Below are positions 21,601 to 32,120 of a DNA stretch of 64,000 nucleotides, piece after piece. Below the pieces are notes generated by a model. It was not told the DNA's origin. It made no database searches and was given only the letters and a program-made list of their open reading frames with translations. The number at the start of each line of letters is the position of its first letter. Within the stretch, counting starts at the first letter, position 1. The position numbers and the translations under genes were made by a program. Source of the DNA: Eurosta solidaginis. Taxonomy: Eukaryota; Arthropoda; Insecta; Diptera; Tephritidae. The stretch covers positions 279,407,693 to 279,471,692 of the forward strand of contig NC_090319.1 of assembly GCF_040869045.1 (NCBI RefSeq), in the 5' to 3' direction.

Positions 21601-22085
21601 AATCATACTCTACAAGTCACTTATCGTACCCGTCCTGCTATATGGGGCAGAAGCATGGACCATGACAACAGCAGATGAAGCGGCTTTGGGAGTGTTCGAG
21701 AGAAAAGTTCTTCGAAAGATTTATGGACCTCTACGCGTTGGCGATGGCGAGTACCGAAGAAGATTTAATGATGAGCTATACGAGCTATACGCAGACATCA
21801 ACATAGTCCAGCGAATTACAACGCAGCGGCTGCGCTGGCTAGGCCATGTTATGCGAATGAAAGATGATGCTCCGGCCAAGAAAGTGTTTCTATCGGAACC
21901 CGCCTATGGAAGCAGAGGTAGAGGGCGGCCCCCACTCCGTTGGAAGGACCAGGTGGAACACGATTTAAACTCCCTTGGTGTGACCAATTGGCGCCGGTTG
22001 GCGGAGCGAAGGAGCGACTGGCGCGCCTTGTTGGACGGTCATAACCGTTTAGACGGTTAAGCGCCAATTAAGTAAGTAAGTAAGT
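18647..22085 (+). mobile_element. Full-length RTE-like non-LTR retrotransposon
   Basis: The element is about 3.44 kb: a 417-bp 5' UTR, one long ORF, and a 3' end made of a short hairpin (aaccgt-ttag-acggtt, about 22043-22058) and a (TAAG)n tail (22071-22088, partly overlapping the target duplication). Short tandem-repeat tails and a single ORF with endonuclease and reverse transcriptase fit the RTE group. The 12-bp target duplication shows it is complete at both ends. It lies in the same orientation as the window and opposite to the PAQR gene, in one of its introns. Confidence 0.85.
19064..22060 (+). CDS. RTE-like endonuclease/reverse transcriptase, intact ORF
   Basis: The 998-codon ORF would nick target DNA and copy element RNA at the nick (target-primed reverse transcription). 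Residues 30-265 form an AP-endonuclease-like domain: TWN (31-33), Glu62 in IQEMRW, GDFN (166-169), IDH (235-237) and SDH (261-263). Residues about 500-770 form the reverse transcriptase: YRGISLLN (566-573), QCGFRPGKST (599-608), Asp635 in FVDF, GFRQGDPLS (691-699) and YADD (732-735). The C-terminal region has LYGAEAW, RLRWLGHV and GRPPLRWKDQV, common to this group in insects, where such ORFs are often labelled craniofacial development protein 2-like. No stop or frameshift is present. Pro265 right after SDHY is Leu in copy 1. I chose the ATG at 19064, the first in the frame after a GC-rich 5' UTR. Confidence 0.88.
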   Translation: MKYNNKPRINTLSIDDDHGKRLKDNELRACTWNVRSLNGIGADARLVDVLVKAKSDITAIQEMRWTKQGRKKIKNCDIYWSGHANKRSFGVGFVVGERLCRQVLAFTPVDERLAAIRIKAKFFNISFNCAHAPTEEKDDEVKDTFYEQLERTYERCPRHDIKVVLGDFNARVGKEGVFGPTVGKFSLHNETSPNGLRLIDFAGARNMVISSTRFMHKKIHQATWLSPDRNTRNQIDHVVIDGRHASSVLDVRTIRGPNIDSDHYPVAAKIRTRLNAAKNKEQKTQGKLDVEKLQSQQTANDFATRLSHLLSEGTTHPEGIQEQWEHISKALHTAAEEKIGYRRPRKNNWYDEECRVATERKDAAYRATLKASATRGVCERYRELKREARRLFRKKKAEAERRECEELELLATRNNARKFYQKIRRQTEGFKTGANSCRNENGDLVTDVQRVLRLWREHFSALLNGGSNSPRRDEEPDPAIDDDGIYVPPPDYDEVRIAITRLKNNKAVGADGLPAELFKFGGEELVRRMQQLLSKIWADESMPDGWNLSVLCPVHKKGDTAKCTNYRGISLLNIAYKVLSSVLCERLKPTVNRLIGPYQCGFRPGKSTIDQIFTMRQILEKTREKRIDTHHLFVDFKAAFDSTKRSCLYAAMSEFGFPAKLIRLCKMTLSNTISSVRIGKDLSEPFETKRGFRQGDPLSCDFFNLMLEKIILAAELNRTGIIYYKSVQLLAYADDIDIIGLNTRAVSSAYSKLEKEAVKMGLMVNEDKTKYLLSSSKESAHMRLGNHATVGSHNFEIVKDFVYLGTSINISNNISTEIQRRINLANKCYFGLGRQLKSKVLSRRTKIILYKSLIVPVLLYGAEAWTMTTADEAALGVFERKVLRKIYGPLRVGDGEYRRRFNDELYELYADINIVQRITTQRLRWLGHVMRMKDDAPAKKVFLSEPAYGSRGRGRPPLRWKDQVEHDLNSLGVTNWRRLAERRSDWRALLDGHNRLDG

Positions 22086-22097
22086 AAGATATAGCAT
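22086..22097. repeat. Right target-site duplication of the intact LINE
   Basis: AAGATATAGCAT follows the TAAG tail. The leading AAG could belong to the tail, so the true duplication is 9-12 bp. Confidence 0.85.
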
Positions 22098-22989
22098 ACT
22101 GAACGCAATCATCTCAGTAGACCGCCTGCCATCTCCAAGAGATGGTGTTCCACAGCGTACCGATTTACCCACGCGGGCTAAGAGTACCATGCGATACTTG
22201 CGTTGGATACTGCCTTGGTCTAGGAAATAGATCATCCTAATATTAGTTGAACTGAGCGTTTATTGGCCGCCTAAATATCAAAATAGATATTAAATGATCT
22301 AATCGTCATATCATTTACCGGCATCTTCTACTTGATCGTGCCATCTTTCGCTTGGAAAATGCTGCAGTGATTGAGGAGCAGGTAATTCCCCACCACCAAC
22401 CTTACTTTCCAACATCGTCCCATCTGTGAACCCTTTAACTACTCCACTATCCCAGATGAGTTCCTCTTTCCTCTTGAGTGAATGACTGAGGGGAACCTTA
22501 TTTTGGCACATATTAATTTATTTTGTCTGGATATGAAGAAGAAAATAGTGAAAATGCTGAAGTGCCCGAAAAAGTAAAGCCCATATCACCAGGCCTGATA
22601 AATGGCTGCATCGCAGTCGACTTTCACGCGATATCAATCGGGTTAAGGTTCGAAATGACAGGCAATGCCAAGGTAAGAGCGCCGCCGATAACGTCCAGCG
22701 CTGTCCTCGTGATTTTGGTAATGCTCACCGTGTCCATGCATTCCACTAGATCAGCTCCCTATATAGCAGCTTCGGCTTGGCTACCATCTCATAAAGTCAG
22801 TTTAGAACTCTTGGAGAGAGTTCCCACCTCCTGCCTATGGCTTCCTAGCCATATCCTCCAGATTGAGCCTCGATAACAGTCTCCGGTTCAAAATAATCGC
22901 CGGAAAATTAACTCTATCAGAAATAATAGCGATACTTCTCCAATCGCCGGGGTTCTGAAAGCGAGGATTTTATATTTCCTCGCAAACAG
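22098..22989. other. Intron sequence, nothing recognised
   Basis: There are no splice-bounded coding blocks. The 117-codon frame at 22523-22876 has no recognisable domain and no codon pattern that persuades me. Confidence 0.35.
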
Positions 22990-23470
22990 AAACATTTTCA
23001 TGTTACCAGGAATGACAGCCAAAAAGTTACCAAGGTCGTACTTGGTGACTTTAATAGCAAAGTGGGCTAGTAAAACGCTTTAACCCGACAGTGGACAGTT
23101 CGGTATTCGTGACGTAACTTCGCGGCTGACCAAATTGGTCATAAAGCTACATGCCATCTATTGAAAAAATATGCAACTCTATAGGAAAGAGATGCACGGA
23201 ATGCTTCTTGTATATTAGATGAGCGCACGTTTGTAGGTTATACCAACGACTTCGCAACTAAGATCCGCTCCTTCTTATAAAAAACACAATGAAGTTGAAC
23301 GTCAAAAGGTTGCAATCGCCAATGATTTAACCCAAACGGATGGATTTAAGGCTAGCAGAGTTAGACAAGGAGATTCCCAACATTTATATAAAAGCATACC
23401 ATCTGCAATTTTTTTGTAGCAGAAGACCATCTCATCTCGTTAGCTCAGGAAGTAATGTGGGTTCAAGGGG
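22990..23470 (+). pseudogene. RTE-like LINE remnant, endonuclease part
   Basis: The translation near 23033 gives VVLGDFNSKVG followed by a stop, which matches the GDFN block of the RTE endonuclease. Words such as 'ggtcataaagctacatgcc' and 'cgcaactaagatccgc' also align in order with the intact copy. It is heavily decayed. Confidence 0.65.
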
Positions 23471-23900
23471 TTATGATGCGAAAAAGATAAAGCCTCGGTT
23501 TCTTAGATAAGAGCAAAATAAGTTTACCTGCAGGGTTTGACATTGAAACCTTCACGTTTCGTACGAACTTACTATGTTTTAATCCAACAAAGAACTCATA
23601 AAGATAAAGCCACTCTCAAAATCTTTCGGTAGTAGTTTTTTCATTAAACAAACAGTGTGACAAATTTGTCTCAAAAGTAGTATTTCAGGAGCATCCGAAG
23701 CCATTGAAAGCCTTGTATGTAGACAGTCTAGATTTTCTCCTCCCGCCAAATTTTGCACAAAATTCGCGTTCGCAGGAACTTCGTTTAGATTTTCTGCCAA
23801 TGTGAGTGCCGATAGGTATTTTAAAATAAACGCGGAAGTACCGAGTTTGCGAATTCGAATGCTTCAACATTCTTAATATAAGTAGGTAAATACAGGAAGA
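23471..23900. other. Intron sequence, nothing recognised
   Basis: I see no coding block or repeat here. Confidence 0.35.
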
Positions 23901-24836
23901 TGGCCACCGTGGTGTGATGGTAGCATGCTCCACCATCCACACCGAAGATCCTGGGTTCACGCGCGTGGAAAATAGCGTTGCCAAATGTCCCGTATTGGCC
24001 GGAACATTCCGTATTTTTCCAAAATTTTAAAGTGTCCCGCCGGGAAATGCTACGTCCCGGCATTTTCACAATATCAAAATTAATAAGTTATAATCTGCTA
24101 CAACATGGCCATATTTGCGGCTTCGATTGTATTCAGGTCATTGGCATATTGCATGCAACTCTGTAAAGAAAAAAAATTCATCCCTACTGTGGTTCTGAAT
24201 ATTGTCAATATTTGACATATCGCACACCTAAATATTCATTTTGCATAGAGAAGTGTAGTGTTTCAAAATAACGTTAGCAAAATTAATCCATAGAATATTG
24301 AATTCGCATTAAACACAGTAAAGTATTAATTATTAGCCTGTTTCATAAAAATATTTGAAAAATATTTAGAAATAAATGAGTTTAAAAGGTTTAATTCTAT
24401 CTAAAAATTATTTCGCCGAAATGAGCAACGCATACAAATATATAGGTGTTTCTTTTTTTTCAAATGTCCCGGGAAATTTTTAAAAATCCCGGAACTTGGC
24501 TCAAATTTGAGGTTTGTCCCGGAAACCCGAGGTAAAAATCTGGCAACCCCAGTGGAAAAGCAACATCAAAATTTTAGAAACAAGTTTTTTCAATTAGAAG
24601 AAAATTTTACTAAACGGGGTCACCCCTCGGCAGTATTTGGCATGCACTCCGAGTATATTTCTGCCATGAACTGCTTCTCAATGAAAACTCATCTGCCTTA
24701 CACATGCCGTTCGGAGTCAACAGAAAAAAAGTAAGTATAAAAAAAGTAAGTTTCGTTTAGTTTTTAAAAAGGCACGAGGAAAATTGGAAGAGAAGCTCGA
24801 CCTAAAATCTCTTCGGAGCTTATATTTATTTATTCC
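23901..24836 (+). mobile_element. tRNA-derived SINE split by a hAT-like insertion
   Basis: The head (ccaccgtggtgtgatggtag, then B-box-like ggttcacgc) ends at 23972. The body resumes at 24552 with 'gtggaaaagcaacatcaaa' and runs to 'ggaagagaagctcgacct' and 'aatctcttcggagc'. The A and B box-like words sit as in a tRNA gene, so the head could serve as a polymerase III promoter. Removing the insert and one target copy restores the normal SINE order. Confidence 0.85.
23973..24551. mobile_element. hAT-like non-autonomous element inside the SINE
   Basis: The 579-bp element begins TAGCGTTGCCAAAT and ends ATCTGGCAACCCCA, an imperfect inverted pair of the GTTGCCA type common in hAT elements. It is flanked by exact 8-bp duplications GTGGAAAA at 23965-23972 and 24552-24559. 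The interior repeats words like 'gtcccgg' and 'cccgg' near both ends. It carries no transposase. Confidence 0.85.
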
Positions 24837-25103
24837 TTTTAGGTTTCTGTCCCACGACGCATAGTATGGTCACACTTGCAGGCGGACAAAGCGTAAGATT
24901 TTTGACAGTTCACAATTCAACAGAAATACATATGTGACAAATCATCGAACTGCTATTAATTGGGTGGATAACATGGGTACAAGAAATCTTTTTACACACA
25001 CATACATATGTACAGCGTCCGTTAATGTAACCAACTCTATTAGCTGCATTAAATGTTTATTTATTTAATTTTAAATTTTTCAATTGTCTCTTTTTCAACT
25101 CAC
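24837..25103. other. Intron sequence, nothing recognised
   Basis: This is AT-rich sequence ending in the donor region of the next exon. I see no repeat or gene. Confidence 0.35.
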
Positions 25104-25388
25104 CTTAAAACACCAGAACGCATAATACATTCCGCTAATGTAAATCGCCACCAGCGACAATGAAATACCCAAAAAATCGACGGACAGAAAGAAATCATAA
25201 TGTTCCTCCGATTTACAGGAGAATATATGATAAATAGATGATAGCAACATGCAAAGGCAAAAGCAAACCAAGAGGCAAACGACCAACACTTGATCACTGA
25301 CATCCGCATGAGCTCTAAGAAATTGATAATCGAAGATCGTCAAACCAATGAAGAGCAGACAACCAAAGAGATGACTCCATATGTTGAT
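25104..25388 (-). CDS. PAQR-family receptor, main transmembrane exon
   Basis: This exon is 285 bp (95 codons), phase 0 at both ends, with acceptor ttgtag and donor GTGAGT (25098-25103). It encodes INIWSHLFG at its start, then several membrane spans. The PAQR signature S-x3-H is present in SSIYHIFSC and the conserved Asp in VDFLGISLS. These residues, with H-x3-H in the later exon, form the zinc site of the family. It joins in frame to exon 25463-25567 across a 74-bp intron. Confidence 0.9.
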
Positions 25389-25462
25389 CTACAACAAATT
25401 TCAATTAATAAATATTTATTTATGCATTTTGGTGCTTTTGTTCTTTTTTTATATTTACTTAC

Positions 25463-25567
25463 TGTTTCATTGGTCCACCAGAATACACTTTGTAGGCATA
25501 ATTTTGTAGAGAGGAATGTACGATAGCCTCGGCGTATGTAAGGGTTAAATTTAAGGTGATCCGGAGC
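25463..25567 (-). CDS. PAQR-family receptor, conserved N-side exon
   Basis: This exon is 105 bp (35 codons), phase 0 at both ends, with acceptor ttttgtag and donor GTAAGT (25457-25462). It encodes APDHLKFNPYIRRGYR, then LCLQSVFWWTNET. The NPYI..GYR and the NET before (I/V)NIWSH are strongly conserved across PAQR proteins. It is too short to appear as a stand-alone ORF and was found by reading splice signals. Confidence 0.9.
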
Positions 25568-25857
25568 CTACAAAAATCAAATATATTTATATTTACATTC
25601 ATAAGTCAATATTTTCTTATTGAAATCGAAAACTTAAAGGTTAATAAAAAAAGTTGATTAAACTTGATCGGACCTTTAATAAATTTTCGCACATTAGGGG
25701 TGTATTGTTGATAGAAGCATTGTTTGATCAGAAAAATATGCTCAAAAAATTTGTAAACCATTAATAAAAATTTTATTTTTATTATAACTACTACTAAGCC
25801 CTATCCACATTTAAGTCGTACCAGTGATACCTGGTAACTGACGTATAGAGGGGGCTT
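25568..25857. other. Intron sequence, nothing recognised
   Basis: This is AT-rich intron directly upstream, in transcript sense, of the 35-codon exon. I see nothing else in it. Confidence 0.4.
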
Positions 25858-26995
25858 AAGTTGTGGAAGGAACACTGCTCTTCATTTCTAGCTAGCGAGG
25901 GAAAATACGAACCCGATATCACAATCGTCGATCACGCAAAACACGCTCCGGCACCCGACCATGGTGAAGTGGGCATGGCAATCGCCTATTCAAACAAGAG
26001 CGAAAGAATATGCAGCAAATTCTATGCAAAATATGGTTGGATGAGCGTATGCCTTCTGATTGGAATCCAAACGCGCTCTACACAAACAACAAAAAAAGCG
26101 GAATCAGCCTTATTTATATCGCGTATAAGTTCCTATCTGGCATATTGTGCGAAAGATTTTAAGTCCAAAGTGAATGAACTGATTGGACCTTATCGGTCTC
26201 AGATTGGGTAAATCTGCTACCTACCTTCCCTATGCGCCAGATTCTGGAGAAGACTCACGGTAAGAAAATCGATGCTTACCACTTTTTGTTGACCTCAACG
26301 CAGCCCTTGACAGTGCTAAACGATGATGCTTTTATGGTCATTGTCTGAATTCAAGTTTCCTCAAAAGCTCGGCCAAATGACGTTGAGCAACACCACCAGC
26401 TCCGAAGGTATTGGGAAAGACCTCTCCGATCCATTGGAAGCCAAACGAGGCTTCAGAAAAGGCGACAGGTTTTCGTGCGATAGTTCTAGCACCAGAACTG
26501 TACTGTGGTGGCTCAATCTATTACAATAATTGGCCTTAACTTTGTTAGCTTAGAAATCAAACGGGAGTAACTCTTGAGGGCAAGTGCTACTTTGTACTGA
26601 ATAGGCAATTGAAGAGTGAAGTCCTCTTTCCACAAACAATAGTCACGCTGTACAAGTCGCTCATCACACCTGATGTATGGCTTTCAATCATGAACGAAAT
26701 TGTAGGAAGATTGAAAAGAAGAGAGCCATCTCACTCTTTGAGTGTTCGAGAGAAAAGTTCAGCGGAAGATTTATGGGCCTGTCGAGGTGCGAGTATCGAA
26801 GAAGGTTTAATAATGAGCTGTATAAGCTTAATGCAGATATGAGGATAATGTAGCGAATAAAAGCCGAGAAACTTCGCTGACTAGGTCACGTTTTGCGAAT
26901 GGGCGAAGACGCCCCGCCCAAGAAGGTATTTCAAACGAAACTGCAGTTTGAAAGAAGAGGAAGGGGGAGACCTAGCGCATTTGACGAGGTAAGCT
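25858..26995 (+). pseudogene. RTE-like LINE remnant, RT and C-terminal part
   Basis: In order, decayed matches to the intact LINE include the 'WKEHCSSFLA' block (WREHFSALLN in the intact copy), 'LIGPYRSQIG', 'MTLSNTTSSEGIGKDLSDP' and 'EAKRGFRKGD'. Later blocks match 'KVLFPQTIVTLYKSLI' and 'GHVLRMGEDAPPKKV'. Frameshifts and deletions remove the YADD region. It is old and dead. Confidence 0.8.
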
Positions 26996-27560
26996 AGTAC
27001 GTAGTGCAATTCCTCTCAGGGAGTACTTCGGAAAGACCTATACGACGCTGAGCTCACCTTCTTCATGGTCGCGGTGGAAACAGAACTGGCATATGTTCGA
27101 GCAAAGAGTCAAGGATATCACAGTCAATAACATTAAAAAAAGAAAATATGCTGACCGGTGAAAAATTTCGTAGTAGATAGATAATTAGCACTGGGACCAT
27201 TGGTCTATTCTGCTTCGTAGTAAGCACGTTTAGGGCAAAAAATCGGAAGCTGGGCGTAGGGACAACAGCAAGCTCTTAACAATTAGAAAAATGAAACGCC
27301 ACACTGAATCAATGCGAGAGTGGCACCGGCCGGCTGTTGGCTCCAAAGGAGGAACTTTTTTAGTTCCCTAACTAACGGTTTCTGCTACGGAGAAAGTTGT
27401 GGTGCAAAAGAAATGTTTCATCTTCATTACAAAAAAGTTTTGCTTTGCATCAGCTTTAAATTGAGGGGCGGTCATTTGCAAGCTTTTTATTTTGTTAGGA
27501 ACCGCACCTGGTCTAATGTACATACTAGCCCTAAATATGTTTGCACTTATTATCTAACCT
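26996..27560. other. Intron sequence, nothing recognised
   Basis: No coding or repeat signal is identified. The 87-codon frame at 27320-27583 is not convincing. Confidence 0.35.
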
Positions 27561-27900
27561 TCATTGTACCCCCTGTGGGTTAGGGGTAGTAGAATATGCC
27601 CACGGCAGGCATGCCAGTCGTAAGAGGCGACTATAATCCACAAATGGGTGTATTGTTGGTTTTCTAATTAAATTGGTTTATGTTGATCTTCGGATTTTCA
27701 TACTCCAAGCCGACAGTGCACCTCTGTAACAAATTGCCGTCATCGTATTAGTGACGAAAAGGGATTGTACTGGTGGTTAAATTGGTTTGTGTTTTATCTT
27801 CGGATCTTCACACTACAAACCTATCAGTGCACCCTAACCGTAACAAATGTACGTCATCTTATTAGTGACGATAAGGCTAACCAATCCTGAGTGGCTTTAC
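27561..27900 (+). repeat. Repeat with shared 5' motif and two internal units
   Basis: It starts 'ccctgtgggttaggggtag' and includes 'agtcgtaagaggcgact' at 27616-27632, as at 8191-8207. Two units about 114 bp apart then follow, each ending in a CGTCATC..ATTAGTGACG word (27738-27756 and 27852-27870). It is probably the 5' end of an unidentified LINE or SINE. Confidence 0.5.
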
Positions 27901-29760
27901 TCGAAAGGGAGCAGGAAGAACGCTGGTATCACCCTGTGGAACCCCAAGCATGGTCTTTATAAAAACTGTCACCGCGGGAGCAGGAAATAAAGCCGGGTGA
28001 TCAGAATTTTCAGGTCTCACCTTCCTGTCCTGGGATGGCCCCCTTGTGGGTGCATCGCGGGGGCTGTGATTTCAGATCGTATTTCTGGAAAGGTAACCCA
28101 GAATGCGTAGGATCGCCTCTGAGGAAGTTCGGTTCTTCGTTGGAGTTGACAGTGTTCTCTTCGGAGTAATGCTGTTGCTTCAGCCGCCGAATCAGACAAT
28201 ATAGTATTCTCTTCGGAGTAATACTGTCTTCTTTGGTGGGAGATGGGCAAGAAAGTTTACTCATATACTTCTCATATGGAGTAGGCTGCCCAAGTACGTC
28301 CTAATCTGCACACAAGTAATTCAAAGACGCTTCTGCGGAACGTCAAAGAAAAGGTTGGTTACATCCCTAAATTGTGCACGTTGTTTAAAAAGGATGTATA
28401 ACAGGAAGAGAAATATTCAATGGCGAGTTTATTAGAGTTGAATAAATGTAGCAACTAATGTTGGTAAAGTCGAAGGTTGCATATAAATGAACGAGAAACG
28501 TTTAGCTGGTAGTTCAGTTGCAACAGGGTCCCTCGTCGTGGAAAATTATGGATAATTGTAAGGGTGGGTAGTTCCCACGCTTATATTGGTAGTCATTCAC
28601 GGCGAACGAGCGTATAACTGAGTGAACGTAGTACCTATGACTAATGAGATGTATCTTAATGTGTAAGTAGTTTAGTAATATGATTAATGGAGTGTATCCT
28701 GCGACTGCTTGTATCGTAATTACTTGTGAGCATCAATGTCTGTTTCGCCATAATAGATAGTTTTATTTACAAGGAATTATATGACGCTCTCACTCTATGG
28801 AGCACCTGAGTAGTTATTCATTTAGAAAGACATTTGCACTGATAGATTACATCGATATTTAGTTCATGGCGAAGGTGCGTTGTGGATCGTAAGGCTTTAA
28901 AAGGTTGTGTCACATCCCTAAATTGTGTTCCAAATTCGTGGTGCTTAGCAAGGGTTGCTCACAATGCCCCTAATACTTGTATTTAAATTGTGGGACTGTA
29001 GCATGTATCTGCTCTTTACACACAGAACATGTTGCAGGCGAATTGCTTGTGGGCAGAGAAGAACGTACTATGATCCGGGGTGGAGTTGCCTAACAACCGG
29101 ATGCCATTATCCATAAAATGGCTGCAGCTTGATACACTCCTATCTTACCAAGGTAAGGACTTGTAATTGAATCGCCCGATTACAAGCAATTTGGTACCAA
29201 ACGATTCGGCTAAGAAGTGTTGAGAGAAGGCAACATGGAGCTGATAGTTTGGGCCATTGATCATGCAGTAGATCCGTGTTTGACACCGTAGAGTTCAGTC
29301 TACAAAGACAGGTATTTGCGTTATAATTCACCTTCAACTAACCTTCATTGTGCAAAAAAAATTAGTATGTGTATACACAAGCACTCTATGCTGCATAAAA
29401 TTTATTCGCAAACGCAGAAGCTTACGCTGTTATCATTACATTTTCAGAATTTGTAGTCAAATAAAGTTGGAGGTCTAGATTGGCACGCATAAATATTTCT
29501 ATTATCATGAAATATGAGCGCATAAACCAATGCACAGGGTAGGTACGCACTGCACGTCGCCTTCGTAATTCAATAATTTCTTAATACATGTAATGCATTG
29601 TAATTAAATTCTTTATAAACTAAATTGACACTTTGCCATTCTTGTTTTTGCTGTATTGCGTATACAATAGATTATACTTTATAATTGGACACCATGAAAA
29701 CCACAATAAATTGCCAATTCGTTGGTTAAATAAAAAACAGGCACAAAAAAATAAAAAGAA
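27901..29760. other. Intron sequence, no gene recognised
   Basis: Near 28150-28230 the word 'ttctcttcggagtaat' occurs twice with similar surroundings, a small local duplication. Nothing else is recognisable up to the (ttgaaa)n run at about 29776-29797. Confidence 0.35.
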
Positions 29761-29775
29761 GCCCCATGTCCGAAT

Positions 29776-29797
29776 TGAAATTGAAATTGAAATTGTT
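29776..29797. repeat. Microsatellite (attgaa)n
   Basis: The hexamer attgaa is repeated about four times. Confidence 0.7.
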
Positions 29798-30131
29798 TGT
29801 ACCATGGCACTAACGGTCGTTGTACAGACATCTATGGTTAGGTGTATTTTGGGCACTTCAATTCGTTGTATTGATGAGTTATTCGATCGGTGTTTTTCCT
29901 TCTTGTTTAAAACACAAAAAATTTACATTTAGTTAGAGCGATGGCCAATGGCTAAGGCAGCCAAAATAATATGTTAATGGCTTAACCTTGATTTACTTTG
30001 CGCTTTTGGCTTTGGTGTGCTATCGAAGTGGAATATTTCGTTTGAAAAAAAATTTTTTTTTCCGGCGGAACGAATGATAACGTTGTTTTTTGATATGCAA
30101 CAACAACAATATATGCAAATATGCTTAATAG
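29798..30131. other. Intron sequence, nothing recognised
   Basis: No coding or repeat signal is found here. Confidence 0.3.
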
Positions 30132-30198
30132 AGAAAATCTGGTAAAATCAACCGGAGTACGGGTTAACTCAACTTCGCACAAATTGGTGATTCTGAAT
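30132..30198. repeat. End fragment of the ACTGAAAG foldback family
   Basis: The words 'ctggtaaaatcaacc' and 'acgggttaactcaac' match the left end of the foldback element at 51474. The remainder is replaced by the CAA-tailed repeat. Confidence 0.5.
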
Positions 30199-30346
30199 TG
30201 GCTGTTGTTGTTGTTATAGCGATAAGGATACTCCCCGAAGGTTTTAGGGAGTGATATCGATGTTGAGTGTCCTTTTCCGAATATAAATCCGGTACGTTCC
30301 GGTAACAAGCACCATTAAGGTACTATCCCGACCATTTCGGGAACAA
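30199..30346 (-). mobile_element. CAA-tailed SINE-like repeat, 3' part, minus strand
   Basis: The reverse complement reads 'ggaacgtaccggattt...ccttttcggggagt...tatcgctataacaacaacaac', the same 3' region as 8420-8530. It is truncated at its 5' side. Confidence 0.65.
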
Positions 30347-30356
30347 CCTTCACCTT

Positions 30357-31512
30357 CAAAGTTTTTTCCAAAATTATATTTTGCGTCAAAAAATCAATCC
30401 AATCACCATGTTTCATCCCTTTTTTTGTATTTGGTATAGAATTATGGCATTTTTTCCCCCTTTTTGCGAAATTTTCTATACTGAAAAAGTGGACGTGGTC
30501 ATAGTCGGATTTCGCCCATTTTTAATACCAAGATGAAGTGAGTTCAGATGAGTACGTGAACTAAGTTTAGTAAAGATATATCGATTTTTGCTTAAGTTAT
30601 CGTGTTAACGGCCAAGAGGAAGGAAAGACGGTCGACTGTGTATAAAAACTGGGCGTAGCTTCAACCGATTTCGCCCATTTTCACAGAAAACAGTTACCGG
30701 CATAGAAGCTTATCCCTTACCTTACTTCACAAGGATTGGTAAATTTTTGTTCGACTTATGGCATTAAAAGTATTCTAGACAAATTAAATGAAAAAGGGCG
30801 GCCACGCCCATTTTGAAATTTTCTTTTATTTTTGTATTTTGTTGCACCATATCATTACTGGAGTTGAATGTTGACAAAATTTACTTATATACTGTAAAGA
30901 TATTCAATTTTTTGTTAAAATTTGAGTGTGGGCGTGTTTGTCATCCGATTTTGCTAATTTTTATTTCGCACACATATAGTATTAGGAGTAATGTTTCTGC
31001 CAAATTTCATCAAGATATCTTCTACGACTGCCAAATTACAGCTTGCAAAACGTTTAAATCACCTTCTTTTATAAGTGGGCGGTGCCGCGCCCATTGTCCA
31101 AAATTTTACTAATTTTCTATTCTGCGTCATAAGGTCAACCCACCTACCAAGTTTCATCACTTTATTCGTCTTTGGTAATGAATTATCGCACTTTTTCGGT
31201 TTTTCGAAGTTTTCGATATCGAAAAAGTGGGCGTGGTTGTAGTCCGATTTCGTTCATTTTAAATAGCGATCTGAGATGGTGCCCAGGAACTTACATACCA
31301 AATTTCTTTAAGATACCTCAAAATTTACTCAAGTTATCGTGTTTACAGACGGACGGACGGACGGGCATGGCTAAATGAATTTCTTTTTCCGGCCAGATCA
31401 TTTTGAAATATAGAAGTCTATATCTATCTCGTTTAGTTTATGCCGTTACGAATTACCATTATGCGAACAAAATTAATATACTCTGCGAGCTCTGCTCAGC
31501 TGAGTATAAAAA
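30357..31512 (-). repeat. Complex repeat family, copy without minisatellite
   Basis: The body is reversed relative to the copy at 36374, and ends at the ctcagctgagtat word (31495-31507). It includes 'gacggacggacggacggg' near 31345 and several 'aaaagtgggcgtgg' blocks. No coding capacity is evident. Confidence 0.75.
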
Positions 31513-32120
31513 AATATCAATTAAAACTGTTAAAATAACAGATTTTCGCCAACGTTATAATAACAGTAAATAAAGGCTGTTGATATGACAAAAATTTCTG
31601 TTCCAGAATAGTGATAAGAACGAACGATTGAGCGCCGTGGGTGTAATGGCGGTCTCTTTTCTGAAAACAATATCGTCCTGTTGGTTCTTTTTAACTCTCT
31701 CTTAAGTTTGTGCATTCCTTTCAAAAAATATTTCCTTTTGAATAGGAAAAGGGTCACCATTACCTAAAAATTCAGCATTTCTTGCATAGCACCAGGTGAC
31801 TTGGTTCAAAAGTTAGAGTTTAAGAGTGCAATATTTTTTCAAGATAATAAAACTCCACAAGTTTCTCTTCAAAATAAGCGGATGCCTTTGCATAAATTTG
31901 ACAGTTGTTTGCTGTTGAAAATAAATATTAATTACTTGAAACCAACAGTTTCTCTTCTGTTGAAATTACTAAATGTGATCTCTTGCGATTGCTCGAAATC
32001 TAAGTTGTCAAACCGGAGCACTTTGCTAAATCCAACACAAAAGCCGGCTAAGAAAACCGAAACGTCTGAAAGTCCTACCCTTACATAAATAAATTTGAAC
32101 TTCCACTACATTTTACTTAC
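31513..32120. other. Intron sequence with a faint foldback remnant
   Basis: Words such as 'gtttctcttctgttgaaat' near 31950 resemble the foldback family at 51474-52260. The 95-codon frame at 31801-32088 is not convincing. Confidence 0.35.

Noticed and set aside
22523..22876. 117-codon gene
   Set aside because: No domain, no splice or promoter context, and no second copy. A frame of this length is expected by chance in 64 kb.
27561..27900. Insertion into ribosomal DNA
   Set aside because: Only the 19-bp word resembles 28S rRNA. The flanks do not.
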